Notes: generated from the sequence alone by a model not told the origin. Shown: positions 43,672 through 54,062, counted from the first letter of the stretch. The stretch: DNA of 64,000 nt from Ruminococcaceae bacterium UBA3215 (GCA_002363155.1 DEWH01000017.1:63463-127462), one strand, 5' to 3'. Numbers and translations are program-made.

Positions 43672-44955
43672 CTATAATTTACTGTTCCCTATACTATTGC
43701 CGTTTCTTAACAGCTTATAAATACTTTTTAAGTCATCTGTCCGTATAAATAAAACATCTTGTATTTTCAATTTATATGTTTTACAGTATTTGAGTATAAA
43801 CACAATTCCTGCAAAGGAATATGATAATAATGACGTTAAAGCGGCCCCATATATTCCAATGAGAGGAATCAACAGGAAATTGCTTGTTATGTTTAAAACC
43901 ACACTCCCAAGCAAAGTTAAAAAATAGAAATTCCATTTTCCTTGTGCCAAAAATAAAGTTCCAAGAAGCTTGAAATACATCATGCTGAATGTCCCAAATA
44001 TCACAATTATTGACACACCATATGATTCAATATAAGAATTTCCATAAACAAGCTTTATTATTATCTTTCCAAAGCATATGATGCAAATATATGCTATTAT
44101 CATTATAGAAGAACACGCTCTAAGAGATTTGTTGATAATAGCTATGTTATCTGCACTTGCTGTTTTATTAAACAGAACGTCTTTAAATACATCTGACATT
44201 AACAATACATATTCTGATAAACTTAAGCCAACAGAATAAATCCCAATATTGTAATCAGTTACACCCAACCACTTCAGTTCCATAACGTCAACTTTATAAT
44301 TCAATATAGAAAGCAATGAAGTTAACATAGGAACAATACCAGCAATAATTATTCCAACCCATTCGCTATATTTTACTTCTGATAAATGGATCGATTTTGC
44401 CATTGCATAATAACATATTATCGAACACAGCAATTCTTTTACAATCAATGCAACGAAAACAATATTGAAGTTCTGGAATTTCACGAAAAAGGCAACCGCC
44501 AAAATCACCGCATTAGTAAATACTCCAAGAATATTCGCAAAAACAGTTATTTTAAAATTGTAAATCAGCGTACTGTTCAATGATTGGAGTGAAAAAACAC
44601 CACATGCGACAGCCATTCCGTATAAGAAATATACATTATCTCTAAAAATTACCCATGCCAGCAGACTTAAGAATATATTTATTACGAATTGAAATAAGGC
44701 AAGAATATAAAATGTTGATAATGTCCACTTCTTATTCTTTCGAACATAGTTTGGCAGTACCAGTGTTATTCCCATATTTAATATTGTAGTCAGCGTTACA
44801 ATAATATTGTTTATATATTCATATTGTCCTTTCATCTCTGGGCTCAAGAGATGATGAATTAATACTGTCGTTAAAAAGCCAAATATGATAGTATTTGCCT
44901 TTTTTATTAACGACAAGACGAACATGTTTTCTGTTAGCCGTTTTATATATTTCAT
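43672..44955 (-). CDS. wzx: Polysaccharide flippase (Wzx)
   Basis: A 427-residue MATE/MVF-like membrane protein with about twelve hydrophobic helices, of the oligosaccharide flippase family. It has FIKKANTIIFGFLTTVLIHH-like first helices (residues 12-35 region) and many Asn, Ile and Phe residues. It moves the lipid-linked repeat unit across the membrane for Wzy. The ATG at 44955 has GTTAACAG-type sequence upstream and follows the glycosyltransferase gene by 5 bases. The base composition is clearly AT-richer than that of the flanking core genes. Confidence 0.88.
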   Translation of the reverse strand: MKYIKRLTENMFVLSLIKKANTIIFGFLTTVLIHHLLSPEMKGQYEYINNIIVTLTTILNMGITLVLPNYVRKNKKWTLSTFYILALFQFVINIFLSLLAWVIFRDNVYFLYGMAVACGVFSLQSLNSTLIYNFKITVFANILGVFTNAVILAVAFFVKFQNFNIVFVALIVKELLCSIICYYAMAKSIHLSEVKYSEWVGIIIAGIVPMLTSLLSILNYKVDVMELKWLGVTDYNIGIYSVGLSLSEYVLLMSDVFKDVLFNKTASADNIAIINKSLRACSSIMIIAYICIICFGKIIIKLVYGNSYIESYGVSIIVIFGTFSMMYFKLLGTLFLAQGKWNFYFLTLLGSVVLNITSNFLLIPLIGIYGAALTSLLSYSFAGIVFILKYCKTYKLKIQDVLFIRTDDLKSIYKLLRNGNSIGNSKL

Positions 44956-44960
44956 TACTG

Positions 44961-45857
44961 TTAACTTCTTCCTAAAAACAATCTACTCAGATTAACTTTA
45001 ATCATATAGAGAACAGAATTAGAAAGAAACAAAGCTCTGAGTTTATCAGCAACACTGATACCCTTGAAAGCTATAATTTTCAGACTTTTCCCTGTATATC
45101 TATAGTTTTCCAACATGTATCTTTTATTTAACTCTTCGATGTCATGCTGAGAAAGTCTATCTTTATATCTTTCTGCAAATGTCTTTGTCACTATGGACCT
45201 CTTATGAAGTTTCTCAGTGAAATCTTTGTATTTTGCCTTCTTATTTATTGAGTTACCATCATGAATACGATAGTTAATACATATTTCCGGACATGGAACC
45301 ATTTCATCTGCAAGAAACTCAAAGTATAATTTCATCCAACCATCTTCATTTGGAAAATCTACAGGGAGAGGAAATAATTCCTCCATTGTTTTTCTGGTTG
45401 CTAGGAATGCAGCTCCAGATTTTACAACATCATCTTTTTTCTTTGGTATTTCGATTCCATCAAACGACTTATATCTCTTATCAGTAGAAAACATTTTGAT
45501 CCTTGAAGATATAACAATATCATCATTTAAAGGATCAAATCTCTTGGTGATGTCATACCATTTTTCAAGAATTCCTGGCTCCATAATGTCATCAGCGCCA
45601 AAGAACGAAAACCACTCTCCTTTTGCGTGTTCTTTAGCATAATTAGTAGCCCCATTTTTCCCAAGCTTACCAGGGTGGAACACTTTTAATCTATTGTCAG
45701 TTTTACTTAATCGAGATATTATATCCCACGTGTTATCTACAGAACCATCATCGACTACCAGTAGTTCAATGTCCTGATATGATTGATCGAGAATGCTACG
45801 AATCGCCTCTTCAATATGTAGCTCTTCATTATATGCTGGCATCAGTATAGAAAACAT
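44961..45857 (-). CDS. Glycosyltransferase family 2
   Basis: A 298-residue GT-A glycosyltransferase: FSILMPAYNEELHIEEAI at the N-terminus, VVDDGSVDNTWDII near residue 35 and FGADDIMEPGILEKW (DD motif) near residue 87. It adds one sugar of the repeat unit on the inner face of the membrane. It is placed between the wzy and wzx genes. No membrane segment is visible. Confidence 0.92.
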   Translation of the reverse strand: MFSILMPAYNEELHIEEAIRSILDQSYQDIELLVVDDGSVDNTWDIISRLSKTDNRLKVFHPGKLGKNGATNYAKEHAKGEWFSFFGADDIMEPGILEKWYDITKRFDPLNDDIVISSRIKMFSTDKRYKSFDGIEIPKKKDDVVKSGAAFLATRKTMEELFPLPVDFPNEDGWMKLYFEFLADEMVPCPEICINYRIHDGNSINKKAKYKDFTEKLHKRSIVTKTFAERYKDRLSQHDIEELNKRYMLENYRYTGKSLKIIAFKGISVADKLRALFLSNSVLYMIKVNLSRLFLGRS

Positions 45858-45918
45858 GATTATTTCTCCTTATTTATATAACGTTTTGTTGGCAGAGATT
45901 TAGCTACAAATTATTAGC

Positions 45919-47196
45919 TTATCGTCCAATAACAAGAGGATATCTCAAGGCAAAGAACATTATCATGTTAAGCAGTAAAACTGAAACGAACCCGTTATTA
46001 AATAACACTATTGGTCCTGCAGCAACCCAGTATGCTAACAAAAACTGCTCAGCACTATATATGATTACACTACATTCATCATTTTTCTTCTTACTAAACT
46101 TTGCATGCAATCTTGTCATTACGAAGCCCAAAATAGTGCTAAGCAAAACAACGCCCAAAACCCCGAAATTATAATATGCCGAACCCCAAATACATGGTGG
46201 AGCTGTCCCGGCAGTTGATCCGCCATGCATATATGCAAATATTCTTGTGTCAAGAGACATGTAATTATTCTGTCCTGGTAAGATATCCACAAGCTGCATA
46301 AGCCAATCTTTTCCATATTGAATGGGTTCATTATTTATATACCGAAACCCCCACACGGCACTACTTTGATTATCTTCAATAAATCTTTGCAATATAGCAG
46401 AAAAGACAGACCCTCCTTCTGCAACTCTTCCATTAAGCACGGTAGACAAACCAAACAACAACCCCGATATACCCAATACGCCTATATATATCATAATTGT
46501 TCGAGGCTTTTTTTGTGTTGTTTCCTGTTCCTCTTTATCCCCGTACAAATAGTACAGCGTTATTACGACTATTGCTATAAATGAAAATAGCCCTCCCCGT
46601 TGACCTGTTCCTACTAGAAACGAAAGCATTAATATAGCCAGAATAACTGATGACGCTCTCCTTTTTTTAATAATTATATAGTAAAGGACTAGAAGCGGAA
46701 AAATGACAACTCGAAGCTGATATATATAGCCTACTCCTGATACTGATAAAAGACCCATTCTGGAGTATTTTGTTGAGTATTCATTCCCGCTAATTAAAGA
46801 CCAAATCCCATTAAGAAAAACGTTACCACCACCACGTGCGAAAAACATTCCGCAAAGAGCGATGGAGACAAGCATCATTATCCATATATATATTTTTCTA
46901 CACTGAAAGAATTCTGGTTTCCTTTCAACAGGTATCGTTCTTTTAGGGGCATAAATTAATTGTGCAGTATTACTTGCTATAATAAAGCAAACAAGTGCAA
47001 GTAAGTACATCCAAAGCAATAACTCATCACTTTTATAATTTGAGTCAATAAAATGCGTTATCCCAAAAAACATAAAGAATTGACTAGCGCACCAAAGCAA
47101 TTCAGGACATACCTTATATTTTCCAAATAAATACAGCATATAAAATATACTTATAATATAGTATATTAGGATTACAATAGTTGCATTTGCGCTCAT
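45919..47196 (-). CDS. wzy: Oligosaccharide repeat unit polymerase (Wzy)
   Basis: A 425-residue polytopic membrane protein with about ten to twelve hydrophobic segments and a larger outer loop around residues 290-350 that contains DWLMQLVDILPGQNN and AYMHGGSTAGTAPP. This is the build of O-antigen/capsule polymerases, in which the sequence is poorly conserved. Position between two glycosyltransferase genes and close to wzx supports the call. Wzz- or Wzd/Wze-type chain-length genes are not present in this window. Confidence 0.85.
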   Translation of the reverse strand: MSANATIVILIYYIISIFYMLYLFGKYKVCPELLWCASQFFMFFGITHFIDSNYKSDELLLWMYLLALVCFIIASNTAQLIYAPKRTIPVERKPEFFQCRKIYIWIMMLVSIALCGMFFARGGGNVFLNGIWSLISGNEYSTKYSRMGLLSVSGVGYIYQLRVVIFPLLVLYYIIIKKRRASSVILAILMLSFLVGTGQRGGLFSFIAIVVITLYYLYGDKEEQETTQKKPRTIMIYIGVLGISGLLFGLSTVLNGRVAEGGSVFSAILQRFIEDNQSSAVWGFRYINNEPIQYGKDWLMQLVDILPGQNNYMSLDTRIFAYMHGGSTAGTAPPCIWGSAYYNFGVLGVVLLSTILGFVMTRLHAKFSKKKNDECSVIIYSAEQFLLAYWVAAGPIVLFNNGFVSVLLLNMIMFFALRYPLVIGR

Positions 47197-47216
47197 TTTC
47201 TCACTCTCGTTAACTA

Positions 47217-48425
47217 TTAATAGTGACTCATTATTGTTTTATAAGCAATCTCTGTTGTATAATTTTCGTTTAGATACCTAAATTCCGCTTCTTTCATAGA
47301 TGCCACGTTCGTATTCATTATCTCTCTTATTGCGTCGCGAAATATAGCACTATCATTGCTCTCACACCACCATCCAAATCCGCCTTCAACGATTACTTTA
47401 CCAATGTCAGTGTTTGGATCAGTTACCGCTAATACGGGAAGCTTAGCCTGCATATATGCCAATAGACGGCTCGGAAAGTTCGGAATTGTAAAGCGGTGGT
47501 CAAGGAAAATCAATCCAACATCACAAGCCCCGACCATACTATCATAGTCTTCTTTAGGCATGTAGCTGAGAAGCTTCATATTCTCTGGTTTTTCATGATC
47601 CACATAGGATTTGAGCTTCTCATATTCACTACCGCTTCCCACAATCAGGAAAAAAGCATCCTTAATTTCTGCAGATTTCCTCAAGCACTCAATGAGGAAG
47701 GGGATTCCTTGCGGCTTCCCTAGGTTTCCACCATAAATAAAGACAGTCTTGTCCTGTGGAATGTCATATTTTTCCCTGATTTTGAATCTCGTCTCATCAT
47801 CCACACTCTGGTCGATGACTTCTACAGAATTGGGGCAAACTTCAACTTTCTTAGGGGCAACCTCCGGATTGTGGTCAAGCACATATTTTACATTTGCCTC
47901 AGACATACATCCAATATAATCTGAGAGCGCATACAGTTTTTTCTCTTTTGCCCGGAAGTACTTATATATAAAGCCTTTGACTCCACTTTTCGTCATCATG
48001 CCAAGGTCTACAGCATTCTGTGGGAATATGTCCTTCAGAAGTAAATAGCTCTTTGCGCCATCCCGGTTTTTGACAAACTCTACAGCCTTGCTAAAGGTGA
48101 TAGGAGGCGTGGAGTACATAACCAAGTCGAATTTCACATTCGAGAAATACTGCTTTATCGCCTTAATATATGTCGTTTCCAAGGACATCTGAGCCAAACC
48201 TTTTTTTATCAGATTACTGGCTCCAGTTACATCTCCCGTTTCAATATGTAAAATATGAGCACCATTTTCATTAACTAGTTCTGTTTTCTTGCCCGTTCTC
48301 TTTTCATACGGAGAGATAGCATAGATTTCATTCCCATGATTCCGAAAACAGCGAAGCAAATCAGCATAGATGGAATGAGCTTCAATGCTCTCGAATCTGC
48401 CTATTGTTAAGAAAAGAATGTTCAT
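47217..48425 (-). CDS. Glycosyltransferase family 4 (WbuB-like)
   Basis: A 402-residue GT-B glycosyltransferase. The N-terminal FLTIGRFESIEAHSIY and C-terminal donor site FIYGGNLGKPQG near residue 232, LFLDHRFTIPNFPSRLLAYM near residue 310 and QAKLPVLAV are clear. The NFPSRLL..M.a..PvlA pattern is typical of WbuB-type L-FucNAc transferases, which would fit the FnlABC-like genes of the locus. The sugar assignment is inference. Confidence 0.88.
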   Translation of the reverse strand: MNILFLTIGRFESIEAHSIYADLLRCFRNHGNEIYAISPYEKRTGKKTELVNENGAHILHIETGDVTGASNLIKKGLAQMSLETTYIKAIKQYFSNVKFDLVMYSTPPITFSKAVEFVKNRDGAKSYLLLKDIFPQNAVDLGMMTKSGVKGFIYKYFRAKEKKLYALSDYIGCMSEANVKYVLDHNPEVAPKKVEVCPNSVEVIDQSVDDETRFKIREKYDIPQDKTVFIYGGNLGKPQGIPFLIECLRKSAEIKDAFFLIVGSGSEYEKLKSYVDHEKPENMKLLSYMPKEDYDSMVGACDVGLIFLDHRFTIPNFPSRLLAYMQAKLPVLAVTDPNTDIGKVIVEGGFGWWCESNDSAIFRDAIREIMNTNVASMKEAEFRYLNENYTTEIAYKTIMSHY

Positions 48426-48443
48426 ATCTCACACCACCATTTC

Positions 48444-49406
48444 CTATTTCCTCACGATTTTCACTTCATTGTATTTCATCATGTAGATGCCCTCATCATA
48501 GGCACCGATATTCTTTTCGTTCGCAACACCTTGCAGATTATTCAGGATCAGCTTCATATGATCACAACCAGACTCGTAAGCGTGTGGATAACCACCACCA
48601 AAACGCGGATTGACCTCGCTTATGTAATACTTCCCATCGATGTCAAAGATATCAATATCGATTTGTCCTCTATATCCGGCTTCGGTCACAAACTTTTCAA
48701 TCAGAGCCAAGAGATTCTCATCTTTAAAGCTTACAGCTTTATCTGTCTCGCCAGCTCTCATCTTGATCTTCTTCTTTGTGAAGATTGATACGACTTCTCC
48801 ACTTATAAGGTCTATATAAACGTCCGCGCCAATCTCCTGTCCATTCAAAAACTCCTGTATCATCAGGTCATCTTCGTGAGTGAAAAGAAGATCGACCGTT
48901 TCCTTGTCATAAACCTTTGAGATACTGATGGATGCTGATCCCCTACAAGGTTTGACAAAGACAGGATAGCTCACTTCTCCCGCCCGAACTGCCTTGTAAA
49001 AATCTTCCTTGTCCATCCACGACCTCGCGCAGTTATAACCGTGTGCCTTGAGCCACTCGTACATCTGCATCTTATCTAAGGCCATCTCGCAGAGGTCATA
49101 AGAAGAACCAATGATTGTTGTTCCTACAGTCTTGAATTTATCTTCATTCGCTGCCAGCAAACTAAGCTCTGGGTCGATAAGGCTGAGGACACCACTGATC
49201 TGTTCCTTCTTACAAATATCAAGAATGATATCGATATAGCCCGGCTCAGTAATCGGAGGAACGATGTAATACTTGTCAGCATCATAGATAGCCGGACCCA
49301 GAATATTTGCATCTGTTGCTATAACTTTACCCACGCCGTCAAATGTTTTCTTAAAATATTGAACAACCTTATTCCGCGTTCCGGCGGCAAGAATCAAAAA
49401 GTTCAT
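48444..49406 (-). CDS. ATP-grasp ligase, second of three (CarB-like)
   Basis: A 320-residue ATP-grasp protein of the carbamoyl-phosphate-synthase-like type. NFLILAAGTRNKVVQYF begins the Rossmann-like domain, FVKPCRGSASISISK near residue 150 is the ATP loop and YYISEVNPRFGGGYPHA near residue 265 the metal core. It begins at the exact base where the PLP-enzyme gene ends (48444-49406 next to 49406-50308), so coupled translation is likely. It might join a product of that PLP enzyme to a uronic acid or other group. Confidence 0.82.
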   Translation of the reverse strand: MNFLILAAGTRNKVVQYFKKTFDGVGKVIATDANILGPAIYDADKYYIVPPITEPGYIDIILDICKKEQISGVLSLIDPELSLLAANEDKFKTVGTTIIGSSYDLCEMALDKMQMYEWLKAHGYNCARSWMDKEDFYKAVRAGEVSYPVFVKPCRGSASISISKVYDKETVDLLFTHEDDLMIQEFLNGQEIGADVYIDLISGEVVSIFTKKKIKMRAGETDKAVSFKDENLLALIEKFVTEAGYRGQIDIDIFDIDGKYYISEVNPRFGGGYPHAYESGCDHMKLILNNLQGVANEKNIGAYDEGIYMMKYNEVKIVRK

Positions 49407-50308
49407 TATCTGCTCCTCAACTCATCAAAGAACAATGGTGTTCCACCCGTGTGGATAAACAAGATGTTCTTATCTTGAATGTCCTTTATATATTCGCTCA
49501 TCCCCATAAATGCCTTCCCGGTGTAAGTTGCATCTAAAGGGATGCCATAAATTCTCAGAACCATATCTATTGTCTGTTTAACACGGCTATCATCTTTCCC
49601 ATAGCCAGTGGTATAATCATCGATGAAGATTGTTTTCTCTTGGATTTCTTCCTCTATCGCTTTATTTCCGAGATAAGTCCTGATGCTATCCAAAACTACA
49701 TTCCGTCCTCTTGGATTCTTACGGGCAATACTTATACCAATAATCTTTCGATCATCTCCATTCAGAATCTGCCCACACACCAAGCCGGCATGAGTTGTAC
49801 CTGTGCCGGATGCTAAGAAGATATAATCGAAATGAACACCAAGTTCTTTTTCCTGTTGCTTTATTTCCTGATAGCACTGCACATAAGCCTCTGTGCCTAT
49901 ATTCCCATGGCCACCACCCTCAATGAAATAGGGATGAAAGCCAGCTTCCTTTAACTCTGCCAACTTTCCTTCTATCGTGTTATGGACTTCGTTCACGGGG
50001 ACTGTAGTTATCTCGGCTCTGAACAGCTCCATCATCTGACTATTGAAGGTTGATTCGCTTGCCTCTTCCGGACTGATGATGTAACACTTTATGCCTCTAC
50101 GGCAGCACTCATTTGCTACAATCCTACAATGATTGGAGCTACCTGAGCCGTAGGTAACTACACAGTCATAGTCTCCCTTATCTTTTTCCTGGAAGAATAA
50201 CTGTGCTTTCCGTGCCTTATTACCACCGAAAGAAAATGGTATTAAATCCTCACGTTTTATCCATAGATGATTAACTTTATAAGTTCCCAAATCCTGAATG
50301 ATTGTCAT
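49406..50308 (-). CDS. PLP-dependent ACC deaminase / D-cysteine desulfhydrase-family enzyme
   Basis: A 300-residue fold-II PLP enzyme. FSFGGNKARKAQLFF near residue 26 carries the Schiff-base Lys, TYGSGSSNHCRIVA near residue 49 binds the phosphate or carboxylate and FIHTGGTPLFF near the C-terminus completes the site. Members act on small amino acids (D-Cys, ACC, D-Ser and similar). In a capsule locus with ATP-grasp ligases and an amino-acid permease it may supply or adjust the amino acid that is attached. The true substrate is not visible. Confidence 0.85.
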   Translation of the reverse strand: MTIIQDLGTYKVNHLWIKREDLIPFSFGGNKARKAQLFFQEKDKGDYDCVVTYGSGSSNHCRIVANECCRRGIKCYIISPEEASESTFNSQMMELFRAEITTVPVNEVHNTIEGKLAELKEAGFHPYFIEGGGHGNIGTEAYVQCYQEIKQQEKELGVHFDYIFLASGTGTTHAGLVCGQILNGDDRKIIGISIARKNPRGRNVVLDSIRTYLGNKAIEEEIQEKTIFIDDYTTGYGKDDSRVKQTIDMVLRIYGIPLDATYTGKAFMGMSEYIKDIQDKNILFIHTGGTPLFFDELRSR

Positions 50309-50336
50309 ATCAGATTAATCCACTTTCGTCTTCAGA

Positions 50337-51740
50337 TTAGTTTTTTCCAAATTGACTCTTATATCTTGATTTAGCGACAGCATACATAATGATTCCCAGT
50401 AATACCCACACACATGCTATACTCCATTCTTCTCTTGATAATGTACACCCGCTTCCTGGTATCAAATATAACAAAACCATAGTTGCAGACATTATCGTTG
50501 CAATCGACCCAACTAATTTATGCCTTTTGACCTTATATGGCCTTTTCAATTCAGGTTCTTTACGCCGTAAAACTAAAAATGACATAGAAACCATGCAATA
50601 CGCAATACAGCAAGCAAGACTGGCTGTATCAGAAATCCAAATCAAAGCAGAACGTCCTAAGAAAAGCGAGATAATTGACAGCACTCCTACAAAGATTAAT
50701 GCATTAATTGGCGTTTTTTTGCTTGATAGCTTACCAAAAAAACTTGGAAGCATGTGAGCCTCAGACATTGAGAATAACGCCCTGCTTCCTCCAATCATAA
50801 ACGAATTCCAACTGGTAATTATTCCGCATATTCCGCCAAGAATAAGTACCTTTGACATTGAATCACTTGAAAAGGCTTTTGCCATTGCATCCGCAGTTAC
50901 CAAGCCACTAGATGACAAAGAGTTATTTACATCTTGAGGAGACATTACATAACCAACTGCGAATACAACCAAACCATAAAAGGCTACTGCAAGAACAATC
51001 GACAGTAGCATTAACCGACCAAGCTTTTTAAGAGGTACTTTTATCTCTTCTGCCACTTGTGGGATAACATCAAAACCAAATAAGAAAAATGGAGCAATTA
51101 CTGCAACAGATAGTATATTTTTAATGGCTTCTACAGTGTTATCACCATGGAACTGACCATTATTTAAATTAGCGGGGGTTCCCTTAAGGGCTGAAGCAGC
51201 AACCAGAACAAGGCCAACAGCTGCAATAATAATTGTTAATACTGTTTGCAGTGTGGCGGCAGCCTTAATACCTCTAATGTTTACGTAAGTGATGGATAAA
51301 GCACAAATAATTCCAACGACGAGCCACGTTGCATAAACATCAAAACCCGCTATCGTGTATAAATAGCCCTTCAAAAATCCAGGAAAAATGTACTGAATAA
51401 CCGTAGGCAGCGAACAGGCTTCAAAGCATACTACTCCGACATAGCTGAGAACTAAAAACCAAGTACAAATAAATGAGCCCGTAGGTCCAAATGCTTTTAG
51501 ACTGAATACTCGCTCTCCTCCGACCATGGGCATAGCGGTAGTCAGCTCAGCATATGTTAAGCCAACAAAATAAATCATTACACCGCCAATGACAAAACCA
51601 AGAACGGTTCCAGTAACTCCAGCTCTAGAAAGCCATCCTCCAGTTGATACTACCCATCCCCAGCCAATCATCGCGCCAAAAGCAGTGACAAGTACATCCC
51701 AAGGATTAAGAACTTTATTAAACTTGTTATTTTGACTCAT
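50337..51740 (-). CDS. APC-family amino-acid permease
   Basis: A 467-residue, 12-helix amino acid-polyamine-organocation transporter: NPWDVLVTAFGAMIGWGWV near residue 10 is the first helix with the substrate-binding unwound segment, and GGERVFSLKAFGPTGSF near residue 75 follows. From the ATG at 51740 a GGAG site lies 9 bases upstream; three in-frame starts further up (to 51773) are weaker. A permease within a capsule operon is unusual and supports an amino-acid-containing glycan. Confidence 0.85.
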   Translation of the reverse strand: MSQNNKFNKVLNPWDVLVTAFGAMIGWGWVVSTGGWLSRAGVTGTVLGFVIGGVMIYFVGLTYAELTTAMPMVGGERVFSLKAFGPTGSFICTWFLVLSYVGVVCFEACSLPTVIQYIFPGFLKGYLYTIAGFDVYATWLVVGIICALSITYVNIRGIKAAATLQTVLTIIIAAVGLVLVAASALKGTPANLNNGQFHGDNTVEAIKNILSVAVIAPFFLFGFDVIPQVAEEIKVPLKKLGRLMLLSIVLAVAFYGLVVFAVGYVMSPQDVNNSLSSSGLVTADAMAKAFSSDSMSKVLILGGICGIITSWNSFMIGGSRALFSMSEAHMLPSFFGKLSSKKTPINALIFVGVLSIISLFLGRSALIWISDTASLACCIAYCMVSMSFLVLRRKEPELKRPYKVKRHKLVGSIATIMSATMVLLYLIPGSGCTLSREEWSIACVWVLLGIIMYAVAKSRYKSQFGKN

Positions 51741-51790
51741 TTTCATTTTCTCCATTCTGGGGAGGTCGCACATTCCATCTCGGAAGCAAG

Positions 51791-53077
51791 TTATCCCAAA
51801 TCAAATTCATGTAATCCACTTTCGTATTCTTTCTTGACAATATCGAAAGAATCAAAAACGATGAACATATTTTCACCATTTTTGTTTAGAATTCTCAATT
51901 TAGAATTAATATAAGAAATCGTGTCGCACATTTCATTGCAGTCTCTACCATATATTTTTACAATGCCCATGTTAGTGTGCTTTCGAACAGAATCTCCTTC
52001 TCTTTTTGGCATGTCAATTACCACATTCGAAAGGCGCTGTATCTCTTCTAATCCAACTATAGATTCAATAGTATCGCTACAATTCGCAAATAAATCATAT
52101 GCACCAACACATTCAACATATGCGCTTTCCAACGGTTTCGGTAAATCTATACTACTATGCTTTTCACCAAGAGCTATCTCTATCATCCATCTATACGTGT
52201 TGAATCCAGAAACTCTTTCGTGAACCGGATATATCCCTGGGCCAGCAAATCTATACCCCATTTCCAATGCATAAAAATACCCATCTTGGTTATACATCAT
52301 TTCAACCCAGGCAATACCATCTCTACACCCGGCATCTTTCAATACCTTTATTAAACCATTGTTCATTTCTTTTAAAAATTGTTTGAGATGGCATGATGTC
52401 ATATATTCAAGCGAATAAATATTATCTGCTTCGCCTGGCTCGTGGTGCATAGAAGTATAATATGAAAGAACTATGTCACCATCTGCTAGCACATAGTAAG
52501 CGGTGTATTCTGGACCTTTCAAACGAGTCTCAACGATAATGCTCTCATTCTCGGATACTTCGCGTGCTTTTTTATAGCCAGCTATCAGCTCTTCTTTAGT
52601 ATTACAATAGCTCATACCCCTATTGCCACTTTTATCAACCGGCTTTACAACCACTGGGAAAACTACAGAATCTAAATCCGACTGATTTTGACTATCCGTT
52701 ATTGTATAATCTGTAGCTACTCTTACCCTATTCTTCTTGCATAAGTCTTTAAACTTCCTCTTATTACGCGCAGTACTCCATGCTTCATCACTCATACAAT
52801 ACAAGGGGAGATTCAACTGCTTGCATATTGTTCTAACGCTTTCAAGATTAAACTCACTCGCCCCTGCTAAAACTCCATCAATATGGTACTTGTTAATTCT
52901 TGATATAAGCTCGGGTATATCAGTTGTACTTACTCCCCAAACTTCATCTGCAATTTCTCTGGTTGGGGATGTCTTCATCAAATCCGTAACAATTACATAT
53001 ATCCCCATCTTTCTTGCTTCTTCAACAAGATGAACAGTACTATAATCACTACCAAGAATAAGTAATTTTTTTTGCAT
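51791..53077 (-). CDS. ATP-grasp ligase, third of three
   Basis: A 428-residue ATP-grasp protein: KKLLILGSDYSTVHLVEEA at the N-terminus, VVKPVDKSGNRGMSYC near residue 140 and YALEMGYRFAGPGIYPVH near residue 265. GYRFAGPG differs from the usual N-P-R-x-x-G metal core of its two neighbours, so it may have another substrate or metal site. The ATG at 53077 has AAGGAG 8 bases upstream and overlaps the end of the sugar transferase gene. The C-terminal domain (330-428) is longer than in the others. Confidence 0.8.
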   Translation of the reverse strand: MQKKLLILGSDYSTVHLVEEARKMGIYVIVTDLMKTSPTREIADEVWGVSTTDIPELISRINKYHIDGVLAGASEFNLESVRTICKQLNLPLYCMSDEAWSTARNKRKFKDLCKKNRVRVATDYTITDSQNQSDLDSVVFPVVVKPVDKSGNRGMSYCNTKEELIAGYKKAREVSENESIIVETRLKGPEYTAYYVLADGDIVLSYYTSMHHEPGEADNIYSLEYMTSCHLKQFLKEMNNGLIKVLKDAGCRDGIAWVEMMYNQDGYFYALEMGYRFAGPGIYPVHERVSGFNTYRWMIEIALGEKHSSIDLPKPLESAYVECVGAYDLFANCSDTIESIVGLEEIQRLSNVVIDMPKREGDSVRKHTNMGIVKIYGRDCNEMCDTISYINSKLRILNKNGENMFIVFDSFDIVKKEYESGLHEFDLG

Positions 53078-53079
53078 AT

Positions 53080-53832
53080 TCATTTCTCCTTGCACTCTTC
53101 ATCCATTTTAGTGCGTCGATAAACATCCAACCTACCAATTGTATTCTCGGAGCCTTGGACAATATCAGCCCTTTTAATTACCTTATAAATGGTTTGAAAA
53201 ATGATTCTTAAATCACCACAGAATGATATTTTCTGTACATAAGCGATATCATAAGATAATGTCTGTTCCCACGAATTAGAATTACGTCCATTTGCTTGTG
53301 CTAAGCCAGTAAGGCCCGGACGCACATAATGTCGATGATACTCTTTCTCGGTATAGTAAGGAAGGTATGCCACAAGAAGTGGTCGTGGTCCTATAACAGC
53401 CATATCGCCTATAATAATATTGATTAATTCGGGAAGCTCATCCAGTGATGTTGAGCGGAGAGCACGTCCAAATTTTGTAAGCCTAATCTCGTCTGGTAAT
53501 AATTCACCGTTCTCATCTCTGGCATCCGTCATCGAACGGAACTTATAGAGTTTAAATACCTTACCATCTCTCCCCGGTCTATCCTGTGTGAATAACACAG
53601 GGGACCCGAGCTTCACCCTGACCAGCACAGCCGTCACAAGTAACACAGGAGACAGAACGATAAGCGCACCAGTAGCCAAAAAAGCGTCGAGCGGTCTCTT
53701 TATGAACCGCTCATACGGGCCATATGGTTTGTGCTCACCAATCTTCTTGCAAAACAAATCCGCCACGCCTGCAATCACGCCAACAACAGCAGCAATAATT
53801 ACAATCCAGAGGATGATCCAAAGTATTATCAT
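53080..53832 (-). CDS. Priming sugar-phosphate transferase (PglC/WcaJ-type)
   Basis: Transfers the first sugar phosphate to undecaprenyl phosphate. The 250-residue protein has one or two N-terminal membrane helices (residues 2-25), FIKRPLDAFLATGALIVLSP near residue 43, TQDRPGRDGKVFKLYKFRSM near 82 and LDELPELINII, IGPRPLL, and RPGLTGLAQANGR blocks of the bacterial sugar transferase family. It has no long N-terminal WcaJ domain, so it is of the short PglC type. It lies near the 5' end of the operon, as priming enzymes often do. Confidence 0.93.
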   Translation of the reverse strand: MIILWIILWIVIIAAVVGVIAGVADLFCKKIGEHKPYGPYERFIKRPLDAFLATGALIVLSPVLLVTAVLVRVKLGSPVLFTQDRPGRDGKVFKLYKFRSMTDARDENGELLPDEIRLTKFGRALRSTSLDELPELINIIIGDMAVIGPRPLLVAYLPYYTEKEYHRHYVRPGLTGLAQANGRNSNSWEQTLSYDIAYVQKISFCGDLRIIFQTIYKVIKRADIVQGSENTIGRLDVYRRTKMDEECKEK

Positions 53833-53858
53833 CTATCTATATTCCTCTTCTTTATTTC

Positions 53859-54062
53859 TTACTCCATCGCTCTCTTAATCAATACATCACTAACCCCAGC
53901 TGCTTTCAGCTTCTCAGCTGCTTCCTTAGCTCCAGATTCGTCTTTCGCCCTATAAACAGACAAAATCTCACAGAGCCGTTCTGCCCAGCCGTCTTTCCTC
54001 TTTGCCTGTTCCTCAAACCACTCCGGGCTAACCTCTATCTTTTCATGTAAATCGATAATCAC
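53859..54062 (-). CDS. Small unknown helical protein A
   Basis: A 67-residue protein in the polysaccharide operon between the aminotransferase and sugar transferase genes. It is charged and helical; KDESGAKEAAEKLKAAGVSD and LIKRAME at the end resemble a small three-helix (UBA-like) bundle, but this is only an impression. It overlaps the preceding small gene as ATGA. No function is known to me. Confidence 0.55.
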   Translation of the reverse strand: MIIDLHEKIEVSPEWFEEQAKRKDGWAERLCEILSVYRAKDESGAKEAAEKLKAAGVSDVLIKRAME